From: Deltaproteobacteria bacterium
GTDB taxonomy: Bacteria > Myxococcota_A > UBA9042 > PHBI01
Direction of reading: 5' to 3'
NCBI GenBank assembly: GCA_006226565.1
Contig: SBGO01000492.1
Location: forward strand, 1-35,628
Length of the DNA stretch: 35,628 nt
Both the position numbers and the translations under genes were made by a program. This document shows, one piece after another, positions 16,577-24,616 of this stretch (positions are counted from its first letter, which is position 1; each line of letters opens with the position of its first letter). A model generated the notes under the pieces. It was not told the origin of the DNA. It worked only from the letters and a program-made list of their open reading frames with translations, and did not search any database.

Positions 16577-17785
16577 TCAGAGCTTCTTCGAGGCCCACTC
16601 GTTGACGCGCTCGAGCACCTTCTCGGGGCGGACCCCGGTGGCGATCTTGTCGAGCTTGTCGACGATCTCGGCGAGCCGCTCGTAGGAGAGCTTCTTCGCG
16701 AACTCCGCGCGCTCCTTGTAGATCTGCTCGAGGTCGAGCTGCATCACGGCGGAGGTCGCGACCTGGCGCGGCTCGTCCTCGTCGGTGACGAGCACCTTGA
16801 GCTGCCACTCCTTGCCGATGACGCGACCCGTGCCGCCCTCGACCATCTCGACCGCCTGCGGCGCGCCGGAGTCCTTGATCCACATCCCCACCGCGACCGG
16901 CAGGACGCCGAGGCCGTCGACCTCGCGCTCCCCCTGCTCGACCAGCAGCGAGCGGGTCGTCTGCGCGGGCGGCGCGCTCATCCGGAGGAGGCTCCGGATC
17001 TCGTCGAGGCCGTCGGACACGGCGGTGTTGAGGAGCACCGTGCGGACCGCCAGGTCGACGACGTCCCGCATCAGCTCGCCGTTGTACATCGTCTTCCCCA
17101 TCACCGTGTCGGGGTCGATGTACGCCTTCGTCTTCACGAAGGTGGCCATCTCGGGGATGAGCGCGTCGAAGGTCGGCTGCAGCGTGGCCGGGTCCGCCTT
17201 CGGGTCCTGGGTGACCTCGCGGATCTTCTGAGAGGCCTCGCGCAGCTTCTCCTTGATGTTGACGATGGCCGCGATGGTCTCCTTGTTCGCCTCGAAGAGG
17301 CCCTGCTTCTCCTGCGCCTCGCGGATGTAGGAGTCGCGGATCTCGTTCTGGAGCGACGCCCCGCTCATCATCCCGCCGAGCAGGTAGGCGACCACGCCCA
17401 CGGCGACGGCGAGCACGATCATCATCGTGCGGCGCGCCCGGTCCTTGCCCGGGTAGGTGGCGTCGGCGCCCACGGAGACGTACTCCACCTGCGGGCCGGT
17501 CGGCAGCGCGGCGGGCAGCGGCGTCTTCTCGTGTCCGACGACCGAGAAGTCCTCGAGCGCCGGCCCGGCCTCCGCCATCGCATCGGCGGCGCGCTGACGC
17601 GCCTCCTCGATGCTCTCCTGGGTCGGCTTCGCGGGCGCGGCCACGGGCGCGGGCGCCTCGGGCTCGGCGGGCTTCTTCGCCGGCGGCGCCGGCGGCGCCA
17701 CGCGAGCGCGCGTCAGCCCCAGGCGCGCCTTGAGATCGGATGCATCCAGCTTCGGCTTCGAAGTGGTGTCGTCTTTGTCGGCCAA
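16577..17785 (-). CDS. Unknown bitopic membrane protein with Ala/Pro-rich cytoplasmic region
   Basis: 402 residues, family not recognised. Residues 1-115 are soluble and start ADKDDTTSKPKLDASDLKARL, then an Ala/Pro-rich linker (about 29-55) and a short helical segment; one membrane helix at about 120-140 (MMIVLAVAVGVVAYLLGGMM); the rest is a helical domain without cysteines, expected in the periplasm. The chosen start is TTG 17785, three bases after a GGGGGGA run; no ATG or GTG in this frame fits, and the upstream extension has out-of-character composition. The topology (cytoplasmic disordered tail, one helix, helical outer domain) suggests a scaffold or sensor, which is inference. It ends at the two-way terminator. 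Confidence 0.8.
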   Translation of the reverse strand: MADKDDTTSKPKLDASDLKARLGLTRARVAPPAPPAKKPAEPEAPAPVAAPAKPTQESIEEARQRAADAMAEAGPALEDFSVVGHEKTPLPAALPTGPQVEYVSVGADATYPGKDRARRTMMIVLAVAVGVVAYLLGGMMSGASLQNEIRDSYIREAQEKQGLFEANKETIAAIVNIKEKLREASQKIREVTQDPKADPATLQPTFDALIPEMATFVKTKAYIDPDTVMGKTMYNGELMRDVVDLAVRTVLLNTAVSDGLDEIRSLLRMSAPPAQTTRSLLVEQGEREVDGLGVLPVAVGMWIKDSGAPQAVEMVEGGTGRVIGKEWQLKVLVTDEDEPRQVATSAVMQLDLEQIYKERAEFAKKLSYERLAEIVDKLDKIATGVRPEKVLERVNEWASKKL

Positions 17786-17996
17786 GAGTCCCCCCAAACA
17801 AACGGTCGCAGCCGGGACGAGCCTAGATGCCCCGGCTCGAAATGTCGATACCCCCGGGGACCCCGTGTCGCCACCAGCCCCGCGGCGCCCCGCTCCATCG
17901 GCCGATAGGCCGCTCCACTGCAGGTTTCTCGCGCGCACCGCGACTCGGGCTTAGGCTCCCGGCGACCGTGCGGCCCGAAGGGGCCCGGAGGACCCG

Positions 17997-19496
17997 ATGA
18001 CCGAGACCCGAAGCCCCGCCGAGACCGACGCCGAGATGCGACGCCCGCCCGCCCCGGTCGACTGGCAGGGCGTCCGCCGCGTGCACGTCATGGGGATCTG
18101 CGGCAGCGCCATGGGCGCCTTCGCCGGGATGCTGCGCGCCCTCGGCCTCGAGGTGCGCGGCTCGGACACGGGCGCCTACCCCCCGATGTCCACGACGCTC
18201 GCGGCGATGGGGATCCCGATCTACGAGGGCTACCGCGCCGAGAACCTCGACTGGGAGCCGGACGTGGTGGTCGTCGGCAACGTGATCCGCCCCTCCTACG
18301 AGGAAGCGGTCGCGCTGCGCGCCCGCCAGATCCCCCACGCGTCCCTCCCGCAAGCGCTCGCGGCCCTCTTCCTCGCGACGCGCACGCCGATCGTCGTCAC
18401 CGGGACCCACGGCAAGACGACGACCTCGTCGATGACGGCGTGGATCCTCGAGCGCGCCGGGCTCGACCCGTCCTTCATGATCGGCGGCGTCACCGGCAAC
18501 TTCGGCGTCAACCACCGCGTCGCCGCGGGCCCCGTCTTCGTCGTCGAGGGCGACGAGTACGACACCGCCTACTTCGACAAGGGGCCGAAGTTCCTCCACT
18601 ACCGGCCGTTCTTCGCGTCCATCAACAACATCGAGTTCGACCACGCCGACATCTTCCCCGACGTCGCCGCCATCGAGGCCGTCTTCACACGCTTCGCGGC
18701 CCTCGTCCCGGCCGACGGTCGCCTCGTGGTCAACGCGGCCGACGAGCGCGCCCTCCGCGTGGCCGCCACCTCCCCGGCGCCGCGATGGACCTTCGGCGTC
18801 GAGCGCGAGGCCGACATCACCGCGACCGCGGTGCGCCCCGAGCCCGGTGGCACGCGCTTCATCCTCGGCCTCCCCGGGCACGCGCCGCGTGAGGTGCTCC
18901 TCCCGCTGTGGGGCGCGCACAACGTGCAGAACGCGTTGACCGCCGCCGGCCTCGCCCTCGCGGCGGGCGCCGCCCCGGACGCCATCGTCGACGGGCTCGG
19001 CTCGTTCCGCGCGCCGAAGAAGCGGCAGGAGCTCCGCGGCGAGGTGGCCGACGTCCCGGTGATCGACGACTTCGCCCACCACCCCACGGCCATCCGCGAG
19101 ACCCTCCGCGCCATCCGCCGCCGCTACCCCGAGCGGCGCGTCCTCGCCCTCTTCGAGGTCCAGTCGAACACCGCCCGCCGGCGCGTCTTCCAGGACGGCT
19201 TCGCCGCCGCGCTCGCCGAGGCCGACCGCGTCTACTTCGGGCGTCCGCTCGAGAAGAAGTCCGACGCCCTACCCCCGGACCAGCGCCTCGACCTCGCGGC
19301 ACTCGCCGAGACCCTGACCCGAAGCGGCACCCCGGCGGTCATCATCACCGACATCGACGCCCTCGCCCGGCGCGTCGCCGCCGACGCGCGCCCCGGCCAC
19401 GACGTCGTCATCGCCATGAGCGGTCGCGACTTCGACGGCGTCCACCGCCGCGTCCTCGAACACCTCGCCGCTCTCCACCAGGACGAGCGCGGCTAG
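17997..19496 (+). CDS. mpl: UDP-N-acetylmuramate:L-Ala-gamma-D-Glu-meso-DAP ligase
   Basis: 499 residues, Mur ligase family. Mpl reattaches recycled murein tripeptide to UDP-MurNAc in the cytoplasm. Seen: N-terminal Rossmann VHVMGICGSAMGAFAGML, ATP loop GTHGKTTT (136-143), VEGDEYDTAYFDKGPKFLHY (the Mpl-type signature after the Mur EGDE motif), NNIEFDHADIF, GAHNVQNALTA, and DDFAHHPTAI. The DEYDTAYFDKGPK segment separates it from MurC. The N-terminus is extended by about 25 residues. Start ATG 17997 follows GGAGG at six bases. Its stop shares the tetranucleotide CTAG with the stop of the convergent barrel gene. Confidence 0.95.
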   Translation: MTETRSPAETDAEMRRPPAPVDWQGVRRVHVMGICGSAMGAFAGMLRALGLEVRGSDTGAYPPMSTTLAAMGIPIYEGYRAENLDWEPDVVVVGNVIRPSYEEAVALRARQIPHASLPQALAALFLATRTPIVVTGTHGKTTTSSMTAWILERAGLDPSFMIGGVTGNFGVNHRVAAGPVFVVEGDEYDTAYFDKGPKFLHYRPFFASINNIEFDHADIFPDVAAIEAVFTRFAALVPADGRLVVNAADERALRVAATSPAPRWTFGVEREADITATAVRPEPGGTRFILGLPGHAPREVLLPLWGAHNVQNALTAAGLALAAGAAPDAIVDGLGSFRAPKKRQELRGEVADVPVIDDFAHHPTAIRETLRAIRRRYPERRVLALFEVQSNTARRRVFQDGFAAALAEADRVYFGRPLEKKSDALPPDQRLDLAALAETLTRSGTPAVIITDIDALARRVAADARPGHDVVIAMSGRDFDGVHRRVLEHLAALHQDERG

Positions 19497-21208
19497 AAGC
19501 TCCAGGTGACGAGACCGCGCGCCGCGAAGGCCGGATCGGCCGACTCGCCGGTCGTGCGGTTGTCGAGCGCGTCGAGCGGGATCAGGACGCCGACGCCGAG
19601 CTCCGCGCTCAGCCCCGACTCGAGCTTCAGGGTGAGCCGCCCGTCGAGCTCGACGCCCCACTGCTTGCCGTTGCCGGGCGTCCCCTCGGGGTTCGCCGCG
19701 AGCGCGTAGAGGGCGTCGAAGCGCGCGGTCAGGGTCGCCCCCTCCATCTGGAGGACGTCCGTCGCGATCCACGGCTTGAAGTAGACGGCGTTGGTCACCG
19801 CGCCGAGCACCTGGCGGAACAGGATGAGGTCGAGGCGGTAGTCGCGGTTGAACATGTACGACGTGACGACGTGGTTGTTCCGCACGTTGTCGTTCTGGGC
19901 GTAGTTGTCGTCGTCGGGCTCGACGATGTTCTGGCCGTCGAGGACGCCCACGTAGTCGGCGTTGTCACCGGTCGCGAAGCCGAGGTCGATGCCGGTCGCG
20001 AGCGCCGGGTTCTTGTACTCGAGCTCGAAGGCGCCGCCGAAGGCGCGGAAGTCCTTCGGCTCGCTGCTGTCGACCTGCTCGAGGCGCTGCGGGTGGTCGA
20101 CGTTGCCGACCATGGCGGCCAGCTCGGCCTCCAGGCGGAGCGAGGTCCCAAAGCTCGGGTGGAGCTCCGCCTTGAGCCACAGCCCCGACCGCCAGAAGAA
20201 GGCGTCCCGCCGGTAGAGCTGGATGCAGTCGACGTCCTGGAGCTCCTGGCCCGACGCGCTCGTGTAGAGCGCCTGGCACTCGAGCGAGCTGCTCGGGAGC
20301 TGCTCGGAGCTCGAGAGCGCCTGATCGGTGAACGAGGTGAAGAGGTTCCAGTCGAAGGCCCAGTAGCGGTTCTCGTCGAGGTCGACGCGGCGCTGCTCGA
20401 GCTCCGCGGTCGTCACCGGGCGCTGCCCCACCTGGATCGTGTAGGTGCTGACGTCGTCCTCCTGACCGAGGTCCTTGGGCTGCCCGAGCTCGCCGAAGGT
20501 CGCGGTGGTCGCGCCGACCGCCGTCCACTCCCAGGAGCCCTCGATACGGAAGCTGCTGAAGGTGAAGCCGAGGCGCATCGCGTCGACGATGGTGCCGAAG
20601 TCGCAGTCGGGACACTGCCCGCCGTTGCGCTGGACCCCGAGGCCGAAGGCCTGCGGCATGCGCCCGAACGAGAAGTCGAAGACGTCGAAGGCGTGCCAGG
20701 TTCCATAAAGGTAGCGAACCCGGACGGCGTCCCGCCAGCCGTTGTCACCCGCGGAGGGGGACTCGGCGGCGTCGTTCTCGAGATCGAGCGAGAGCAGGCC
20801 GGCGCTCTCGTAGGTCGAGCCGAGGACGAGGTTGTCGAGCGCGTCGACCCCGAGGTCCACCTCGAGGGAGCGGCCGATATGGATCGTCGGCTGGTAGCGG
20901 AGGCGCACCGAGGCCCATGACAGGGTCGAGGCGTCCGAGTCGTCCCCCGTCGTCGCGGCGAGAGGCGACGGCACGCCGCTCTCGCCGGCGCCGAGGTCGC
21001 CGCCCAGGAGGAGCTCGGGACGGAAGCGGAAGCTCCCGTGGTGCTCGATCCAGACCGCGTTCTTCTGCGGCACCGGGCCCAGATCGCGGCGCAGCTGAGC
21101 CGGCTCCTCCGCGTCGGGGTCAGCCGCGGGGGCGGCCCAGCTCGCGCTCGTGGCCGTCAGCGCCAGCAGCGGGGCGCAGATGATGGCTACTTTCCGCAAT
21201 GAATTCAA
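19493..21208 (-). CDS. Outer-membrane beta-barrel protein, TIGR04551-like (copy A)
   Basis: 571 residues. Signal peptide (about 1-25, ending ASWA), short acidic linker, then alternating beta strands and a terminal aromatic (VTWSF), typical of barrels inserted by BAM. Clear paralogue of the 30277-32046 protein: both have EHHG.FRFR, RYQPT.H, DNLV.GST, GQPKDLG and TNAVY.KPWIA blocks. This copy alone carries two Cys pairs, CPDC in a loop after GVQRNGG and two Cys flanking SASGQELQDVD. TIGR04551 is my memory of the family name; function is unknown, a porin or similar. TTG 21208 gives the signal peptide; TTG 21199 is possible and better spaced to GAAAGG. Confidence 0.85.
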   Translation of the reverse strand: MNSLRKVAIICAPLLALTATSASWAAPAADPDAEEPAQLRRDLGPVPQKNAVWIEHHGSFRFRPELLLGGDLGAGESGVPSPLAATTGDDSDASTLSWASVRLRYQPTIHIGRSLEVDLGVDALDNLVLGSTYESAGLLSLDLENDAAESPSAGDNGWRDAVRVRYLYGTWHAFDVFDFSFGRMPQAFGLGVQRNGGQCPDCDFGTIVDAMRLGFTFSSFRIEGSWEWTAVGATTATFGELGQPKDLGQEDDVSTYTIQVGQRPVTTAELEQRRVDLDENRYWAFDWNLFTSFTDQALSSSEQLPSSSLECQALYTSASGQELQDVDCIQLYRRDAFFWRSGLWLKAELHPSFGTSLRLEAELAAMVGNVDHPQRLEQVDSSEPKDFRAFGGAFELEYKNPALATGIDLGFATGDNADYVGVLDGQNIVEPDDDNYAQNDNVRNNHVVTSYMFNRDYRLDLILFRQVLGAVTNAVYFKPWIATDVLQMEGATLTARFDALYALAANPEGTPGNGKQWGVELDGRLTLKLESGLSAELGVGVLIPLDALDNRTTGESADPAFAARGLVTWSF

Positions 21209-21550
21209 GGCCTTTCCACGCGCTTCCCGGCTGAAGGTCGGCGCATCCTACCCCCGACTCCCGCGACCTTGCAACGAGACATTGCGGCGGCAGGCCGATC
21301 CTCTCGCCCCCCGTCCACCTCGCTGAGCCGCTTCCCGCGCCGGCTCCCGCGGGGTCGGCCCGGTCGCCGCGCCCCACCGACCGGGCGATCGTGCGCCTCG
21401 GACCGACGCGAGGGGCCGCTGGCCCCGATCTCCGAGCCGGCGGTGGAGCGGTGTCCGCCGGCCGCGGAAAAAAAAGTTGGTCCGCCTGCGAATAATCCCG
21501 CGCCGGGTCCCGTCTGTGCCGGGGTCCACGACTCGCCGACGAGGTGTCAC
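21209..21550. other. Divergent intergenic region with an A8 tract
   Basis: 342 bp between the divergent starts of barrel copy A and the small barrel gene. Mostly GC-rich with no gene that I can support. An A8 tract at 21468-21475 and AATAAT at 21491-21496 stand out and probably mark a promoter for the rightward gene. Confidence 0.5.
21468..21496 (+). promoter_or_regulatory. Possible promoter of the small beta-barrel gene
   Basis: AATAAT at 21491-21496 (five of six matches to the -10 box), 54 bp before the GTG start, with an A8 tract placed where a -35 or bending element would lie. No recognisable -35 hexamer, hence low confidence. Confidence 0.35.
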
Positions 21551-22423
21551 GTGAAGAAGGCGCTCCTCCTCACCCTCGCGTTCTCGATGCTGGTGCCCAT
21601 GACCGCCACCAGCGCCTTCGCCCACCCCGCCCCCCACGGGCACTACCACCGCTACCATCCGAGCGGCGCGCGCGTGCGCTACCGCCGCCACTACGTGCCG
21701 GTGTACCGCCCGCGGCGTGCGCCGGTCGTCGTCGTGACCCCCGCGCCGCCCCCGGTCCTCATCGTGGAGGAGCCGCCCGTTCGCACCGTCGTGCGTCGCC
21801 CGGCCGAGCCGGCCCGCGCCGTGCCGCGTCAGCGCGCCCCCGAGCGCCGCACCCTCTCCGGCGTCGGCCTCCGCCTGAGCGGCGCCACCGTCGACGGCGA
21901 GAAGGTCGGCCTGAGCACCGCCGAGAACCCCGCCATGGGCGGCATCGGCGTGCAGTTCCGGACCCGCTTCGGCGACGACCAGGCGCTCGGCCTCGAGCTC
22001 GCGGCCGACGTCATCAACGGGTCGGGCAACAACTTCGACCAGCGCACCATCCCGGTGATGGCGTCGCTCACCTACCACCTCTTCCCGACCTCGCGCCTGC
22101 AGCCGTACGGCATCGCCGGCGTCGGCGTCCACTTCACCCGCCTGGCCTACCTCGACGGCCAGTACAACATCGACCTGACCGAGCTCGCCGGTCAGCTCGG
22201 CGCCGGCGTCGAGTTCTTCCTCACCAAGAACATCGCCATCAACGCCGACATCCGCGCCCAGACCATCTTCAAGAACCTGGACACCCAGGAGAAGATCCGC
22301 ACCGACTGCCTGTACCAGGTCGGGAGCATGACCGGGTTCTGCGACAACATCCACAGCGCCGACCCCAACGACAAGGTGAACCTGGGCGTGCAGCTCCAGG
22401 CCGGCGCCACCTGGTACTTCTAG
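21551..22423 (+). CDS. Small outer-membrane beta-barrel protein with His/Arg/Tyr-rich N-terminal segment
   Basis: 290 residues. Signal peptide MKKALLLTLAFSML..., cleavage after SAFA (about 24). Residues 25-100 are low-complexity: His/Tyr/Arg-rich (HPAPHGHYHRYHP), then Pro/Val-rich. From about 100 an eight-stranded OmpA/OmpW-type barrel follows (SGVGLRLSGATV, LGLELAADVINGSGNN, LQPYGIAGVGVHFTRLAY, AGVEFFLTKNIAINADIRAQ), ending ATWYF. Two Cys lie in a late loop (DCLYQ and FCDN). The basic segment could touch peptidoglycan or LPS; this is inference. Start GTG 21551 follows GAGG at six bases. Ends at a strong terminator. Confidence 0.87.
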   Translation: MKKALLLTLAFSMLVPMTATSAFAHPAPHGHYHRYHPSGARVRYRRHYVPVYRPRRAPVVVVTPAPPPVLIVEEPPVRTVVRRPAEPARAVPRQRAPERRTLSGVGLRLSGATVDGEKVGLSTAENPAMGGIGVQFRTRFGDDQALGLELAADVINGSGNNFDQRTIPVMASLTYHLFPTSRLQPYGIAGVGVHFTRLAYLDGQYNIDLTELAGQLGAGVEFFLTKNIAINADIRAQTIFKNLDTQEKIRTDCLYQVGSMTGFCDNIHSADPNDKVNLGVQLQAGATWYF

Positions 22424-22447
22424 TCGCTTCGCGACGAGCCGTGACGA

Positions 22448-22488
22448 GCGAGCGGGCGGCCCCGATGGGGTCGCCCGCTCGCGTTTTT
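22448..22488 (+). terminator. Intrinsic terminator after the small beta-barrel gene
   Basis: Stem GCGAGCGGGCG with CGCCCGCTCGC (22448-22458 and 22472-22482), extended inward by CCCC/GGGG across one mismatch, loop GAT, followed by GTTTTT. Confidence 0.92.
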
Positions 22489-22762
22489 GTGGTCCGGACA
22501 CACGCAAACGGGCTCGCGCGTCGGGCGCGAGTTTGACGACCCGTCATCCCCCAGGCGACACGAAGCAGCGAGCGAGCAGGCCGTTCACACCGCGCCCGAC
22601 ACGACCGGAATCACCGAAGAAGCGGCGCCCCCCGCGCCGCGCCGCCGCGCGCCCGGGCTGCCACTCTCCGGTCCCGCGTGTGCCGCGCGGCGCCAATACT
22701 AGACCGCCCGGTCACTTTCGACGGTCGGTCCGGCGTCCGCGTCGGGTCCGTCCTGTCCCCAA
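22489..22762. other. Intergenic stretch without a supportable gene
   Basis: Part of the 430 bp between the small barrel gene and phaR. Besides the two terminators it contains a further hairpin, CTCGCGC/GCGCGAG at 22513-22531, with a short TTT after it on the plus strand, perhaps a back-up terminator. I see no coding frame of natural composition. Confidence 0.5.
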
Positions 22763-22800
22763 GACGAGAAAAGGCGCGCCACCGGCGCGCCTTTCTCGTC
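22763..22800 (-). terminator. Intrinsic terminator of phaR
   Basis: 17-bp stem with a single bulged A (22763-22780 with 22784-22800), three-base loop. On the minus strand the 3' arm is T-rich (TTTTCTCGTCTT). About 54 bp after the phaR stop. Confidence 0.85.
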
Positions 22801-22853
22801 TCTCGCCTGCGAGCCGCCGGGAATCCCGACCGCTCGCGGCGGCTGGCGAGAGG

Positions 22854-23339
22854 CTAGCCCTTCGACACGTCCTCGACCTCGAGGGCGTCGAGGATCTGCT
22901 CGAGCTGCTCCTTGACCGCAGCGAGCTGGGTGATGATCACGGCCTCGCCGGCCTCGGCCTCGCCGCTGGCGACCATGTCGAGGCTGTCGCCGAGGGCGTT
23001 GCGCGACTCCATGTAGATGTCGGTGAGCCGCGGCAGGTGGTTGGTGATGAAGTCCGTCAGCGCGGGGTCGCGGAGCCGCACGAGCTGGCGCAGCAGCTCG
23101 ACCGGGTAGGCGCCGCCCTGGGCCTTCTTCTCCTCCTCCAGGATCACCTGCGCGAGCACGACACCGGTCAGGTCCTGACCGGTCTTGGCGTCGAGGACGT
23201 TGAAGTCCACCTCCTCGCGCACGAGCCGCGCGAGCTCGTCGAGCGTCACGTAACGGCTCTCGTCCGTTCGATACAGCCGCCGGTTCCCGTACTTGCGCAC
23301 GGTGATCTGCGGATCGGCGTCGATGTGTTCCGCTTTCAT
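22854..23339 (-). CDS. phaR: Polyhydroxyalkanoate synthesis regulator PhaR
   Basis: 161 residues. The N-terminal PHB/PHA accumulation regulator DNA-binding domain is clear (about 12-70: ITVRKYGNRRLYRTDESRYV, TLDELARLVREEVDFNVLDA, TGQDLTGVVLAQVILEEE). The C-terminal half is helical with a coiled coil near the end. In known cases PhaR represses phasin and its own gene and is released by PHA granules. No phaC, phaB, phaZ or phasin gene lies in this window, so it may act at a distance. Start ATG 23339 has a strong GGGGAGG site. Repeated GGATTC/GAATC elements just upstream (23343-23368) could be an autoregulatory site. Confidence 0.93.
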   Translation of the reverse strand: MKAEHIDADPQITVRKYGNRRLYRTDESRYVTLDELARLVREEVDFNVLDAKTGQDLTGVVLAQVILEEEKKAQGGAYPVELLRQLVRLRDPALTDFITNHLPRLTDIYMESRNALGDSLDMVASGEAEAGEAVIITQLAAVKEQLEQILDALEVEDVSKG

Positions 23340-23607
23340 CCTGAATCCTCCCCGATTCGGAATCCGGTATCGCTCGTCTCAGATCTCGATCCGAACGACC
23401 CGAACGCCCAAAAAAATGCGCGTGGCGAGCGCTGGTCGCTCCCAGGAACAGTAACACGGCGCAACAAAAGAGCACAAGGAATGCTGCGCTGCGTAAGGAG
23501 AGCCCGCTGGAGCCTGGGCCGCCAACGCATCCGGGGCTCACGGAATTCCCCTCTCCGTATCCTACGGCATTGAAAATCGTGCGGCGCCCTCCCATCATGC
23601 GCGACCG

Positions 23608-24420
23608 ATGACTGGCCTCGTGACAAGGACCTGGCGCCGCCTGGTCACCGAGCCCCTCGCCTGGGTCGACGCGCACGGGCGGCTCCCGGCGGGACGCCTC
23701 GGCGTGGAGGCGCGGACGACGATCGTGCTCGTGGCCGCCTGCGCCGTGCTCGCGATCATGTCCTACGGGGTGCTGTCGCCGAAGATCCAGGACGCCATCA
23801 GCGGGGGCTTCCTCGCGATGATCCGCGACATCTCCCCCGAGACGGCGACCGACCTCCAGCCATTCCGGCCGCTGCTCCGGATCATCGTCTGGTCCATAGG
23901 CGCCTTCACCGCCTACTTCTGCGTCCCGGCCCTCATCGTGACGCGCCTCTTCGGCCACCGCCTCTCCGACTACGGGCTGTCCTTCAAGGGCATCCGCAAC
24001 CACCTCTGGGTCTACTTCGTCCTGTTCCTGCCGGTCTTCGGGATGGTCCTGATGGTCGCCTCGGCCCCGGACTTCCAGGCGAAGTACCCCTTCTATCGGG
24101 ATCCCGTCGGCGTCGCGGACCTCGTCGTCTGGGAGTGCTTCTACGCGCTCCAGTTCTTCTCGCTCGAGTTCTTCTTCCGCGGCTTCCTGATCCACGGCCT
24201 CAAGGACCGGATGGGGCGCTACGCGATCTTCGTCATGGTGGTCCCCTACACCATGATCCACTTCTCGAAGCCCTTCTACGAGAGCCTCGGGGCCATCGGC
24301 GCCGGCAGTATCCTGGGCCTGCTCTCGCTCCGGACCGGGAGCATCTTCGGCGGCTGGCTCATCCACGTGGGGGTCGCCCTCTCGATGGACATCGCCGCCC
24401 TGCTCCACCGAGGGCTCTGA
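23608..24420 (+). CDS. CPBP-family intramembrane metalloprotease (Abi/CAAX type)
   Basis: 270 residues with about six to seven membrane segments. CPBP motifs: LEFFFRG (Glu 187, Arg 191; the first Glu of the usual EExxxR is Leu), MIHFSKP (His 218) and GGWLIHVGVALSMD (His 253, Asp 261). These give a plausible Glu/His/His metal site. Family members process prenylated or lipidated proteins or give bacteriocin immunity; the substrate here is unknown. No good ribosome site precedes ATG 23608. The missing first Glu may weaken activity, or this may be a normal subfamily variant. Ends before a long palindrome. Confidence 0.85.
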   Translation: MTGLVTRTWRRLVTEPLAWVDAHGRLPAGRLGVEARTTIVLVAACAVLAIMSYGVLSPKIQDAISGGFLAMIRDISPETATDLQPFRPLLRIIVWSIGAFTAYFCVPALIVTRLFGHRLSDYGLSFKGIRNHLWVYFVLFLPVFGMVLMVASAPDFQAKYPFYRDPVGVADLVVWECFYALQFFSLEFFFRGFLIHGLKDRMGRYAIFVMVVPYTMIHFSKPFYESLGAIGAGSILGLLSLRTGSIFGGWLIHVGVALSMDIAALLHRGL

Positions 24421-24447
24421 GCGGCGCCGAGCGCGACCGTTCGTCGC

Positions 24448-24473
24448 GCCGGCTTGATGTCCATCAAGCCGGC
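24448..24473. other. Perfect 26-bp palindrome (12-bp arms)
   Basis: GCCGGCTTGATG, TC, CATCAAGCCGGC, 27 bp after the CPBP gene stop and about 50 bp before the DksA-like promoter. As RNA it would form an 11-bp stem with a tetraloop and could terminate, but only a weak TGATTTC tail follows. It could equally be an operator for the downstream gene. Confidence 0.55.
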
Positions 24474-24522
24474 TGATTTCGCGGCACTGGGCAGTACTGC
24501 GGCGTCCAGGCCCCATCGCGAC

Positions 24523-24551
24523 TTGATTTGCGGCCGGCTCGTACCCACAAT
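24523..24551 (+). promoter_or_regulatory. Putative promoter of the DksA-like gene
   Basis: TTGATT (24523-24528), 17-bp spacer, CACAAT (24546-24551); four of six matches in each box, ideal spacing, leader about 60 nt. A GCAGTACTGC palindrome lies about 23 bp further upstream (24491-24500). Confidence 0.5.
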
Positions 24552-24616
24552 AGCTCCGCTTCCAACGCCGCGAGTTGCAGCACCCCCCGTGTCGAACGCA
24601 AGGACCAGGTGGCGCG

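Noticed and set aside
24575..24616. Longer DksA-like protein starting at ATG 24575
   Set aside because: No ribosome site, atypical residues (Pro/Cys/Gly), and it begins close to the predicted transcription start; ATG 24617 fits better.
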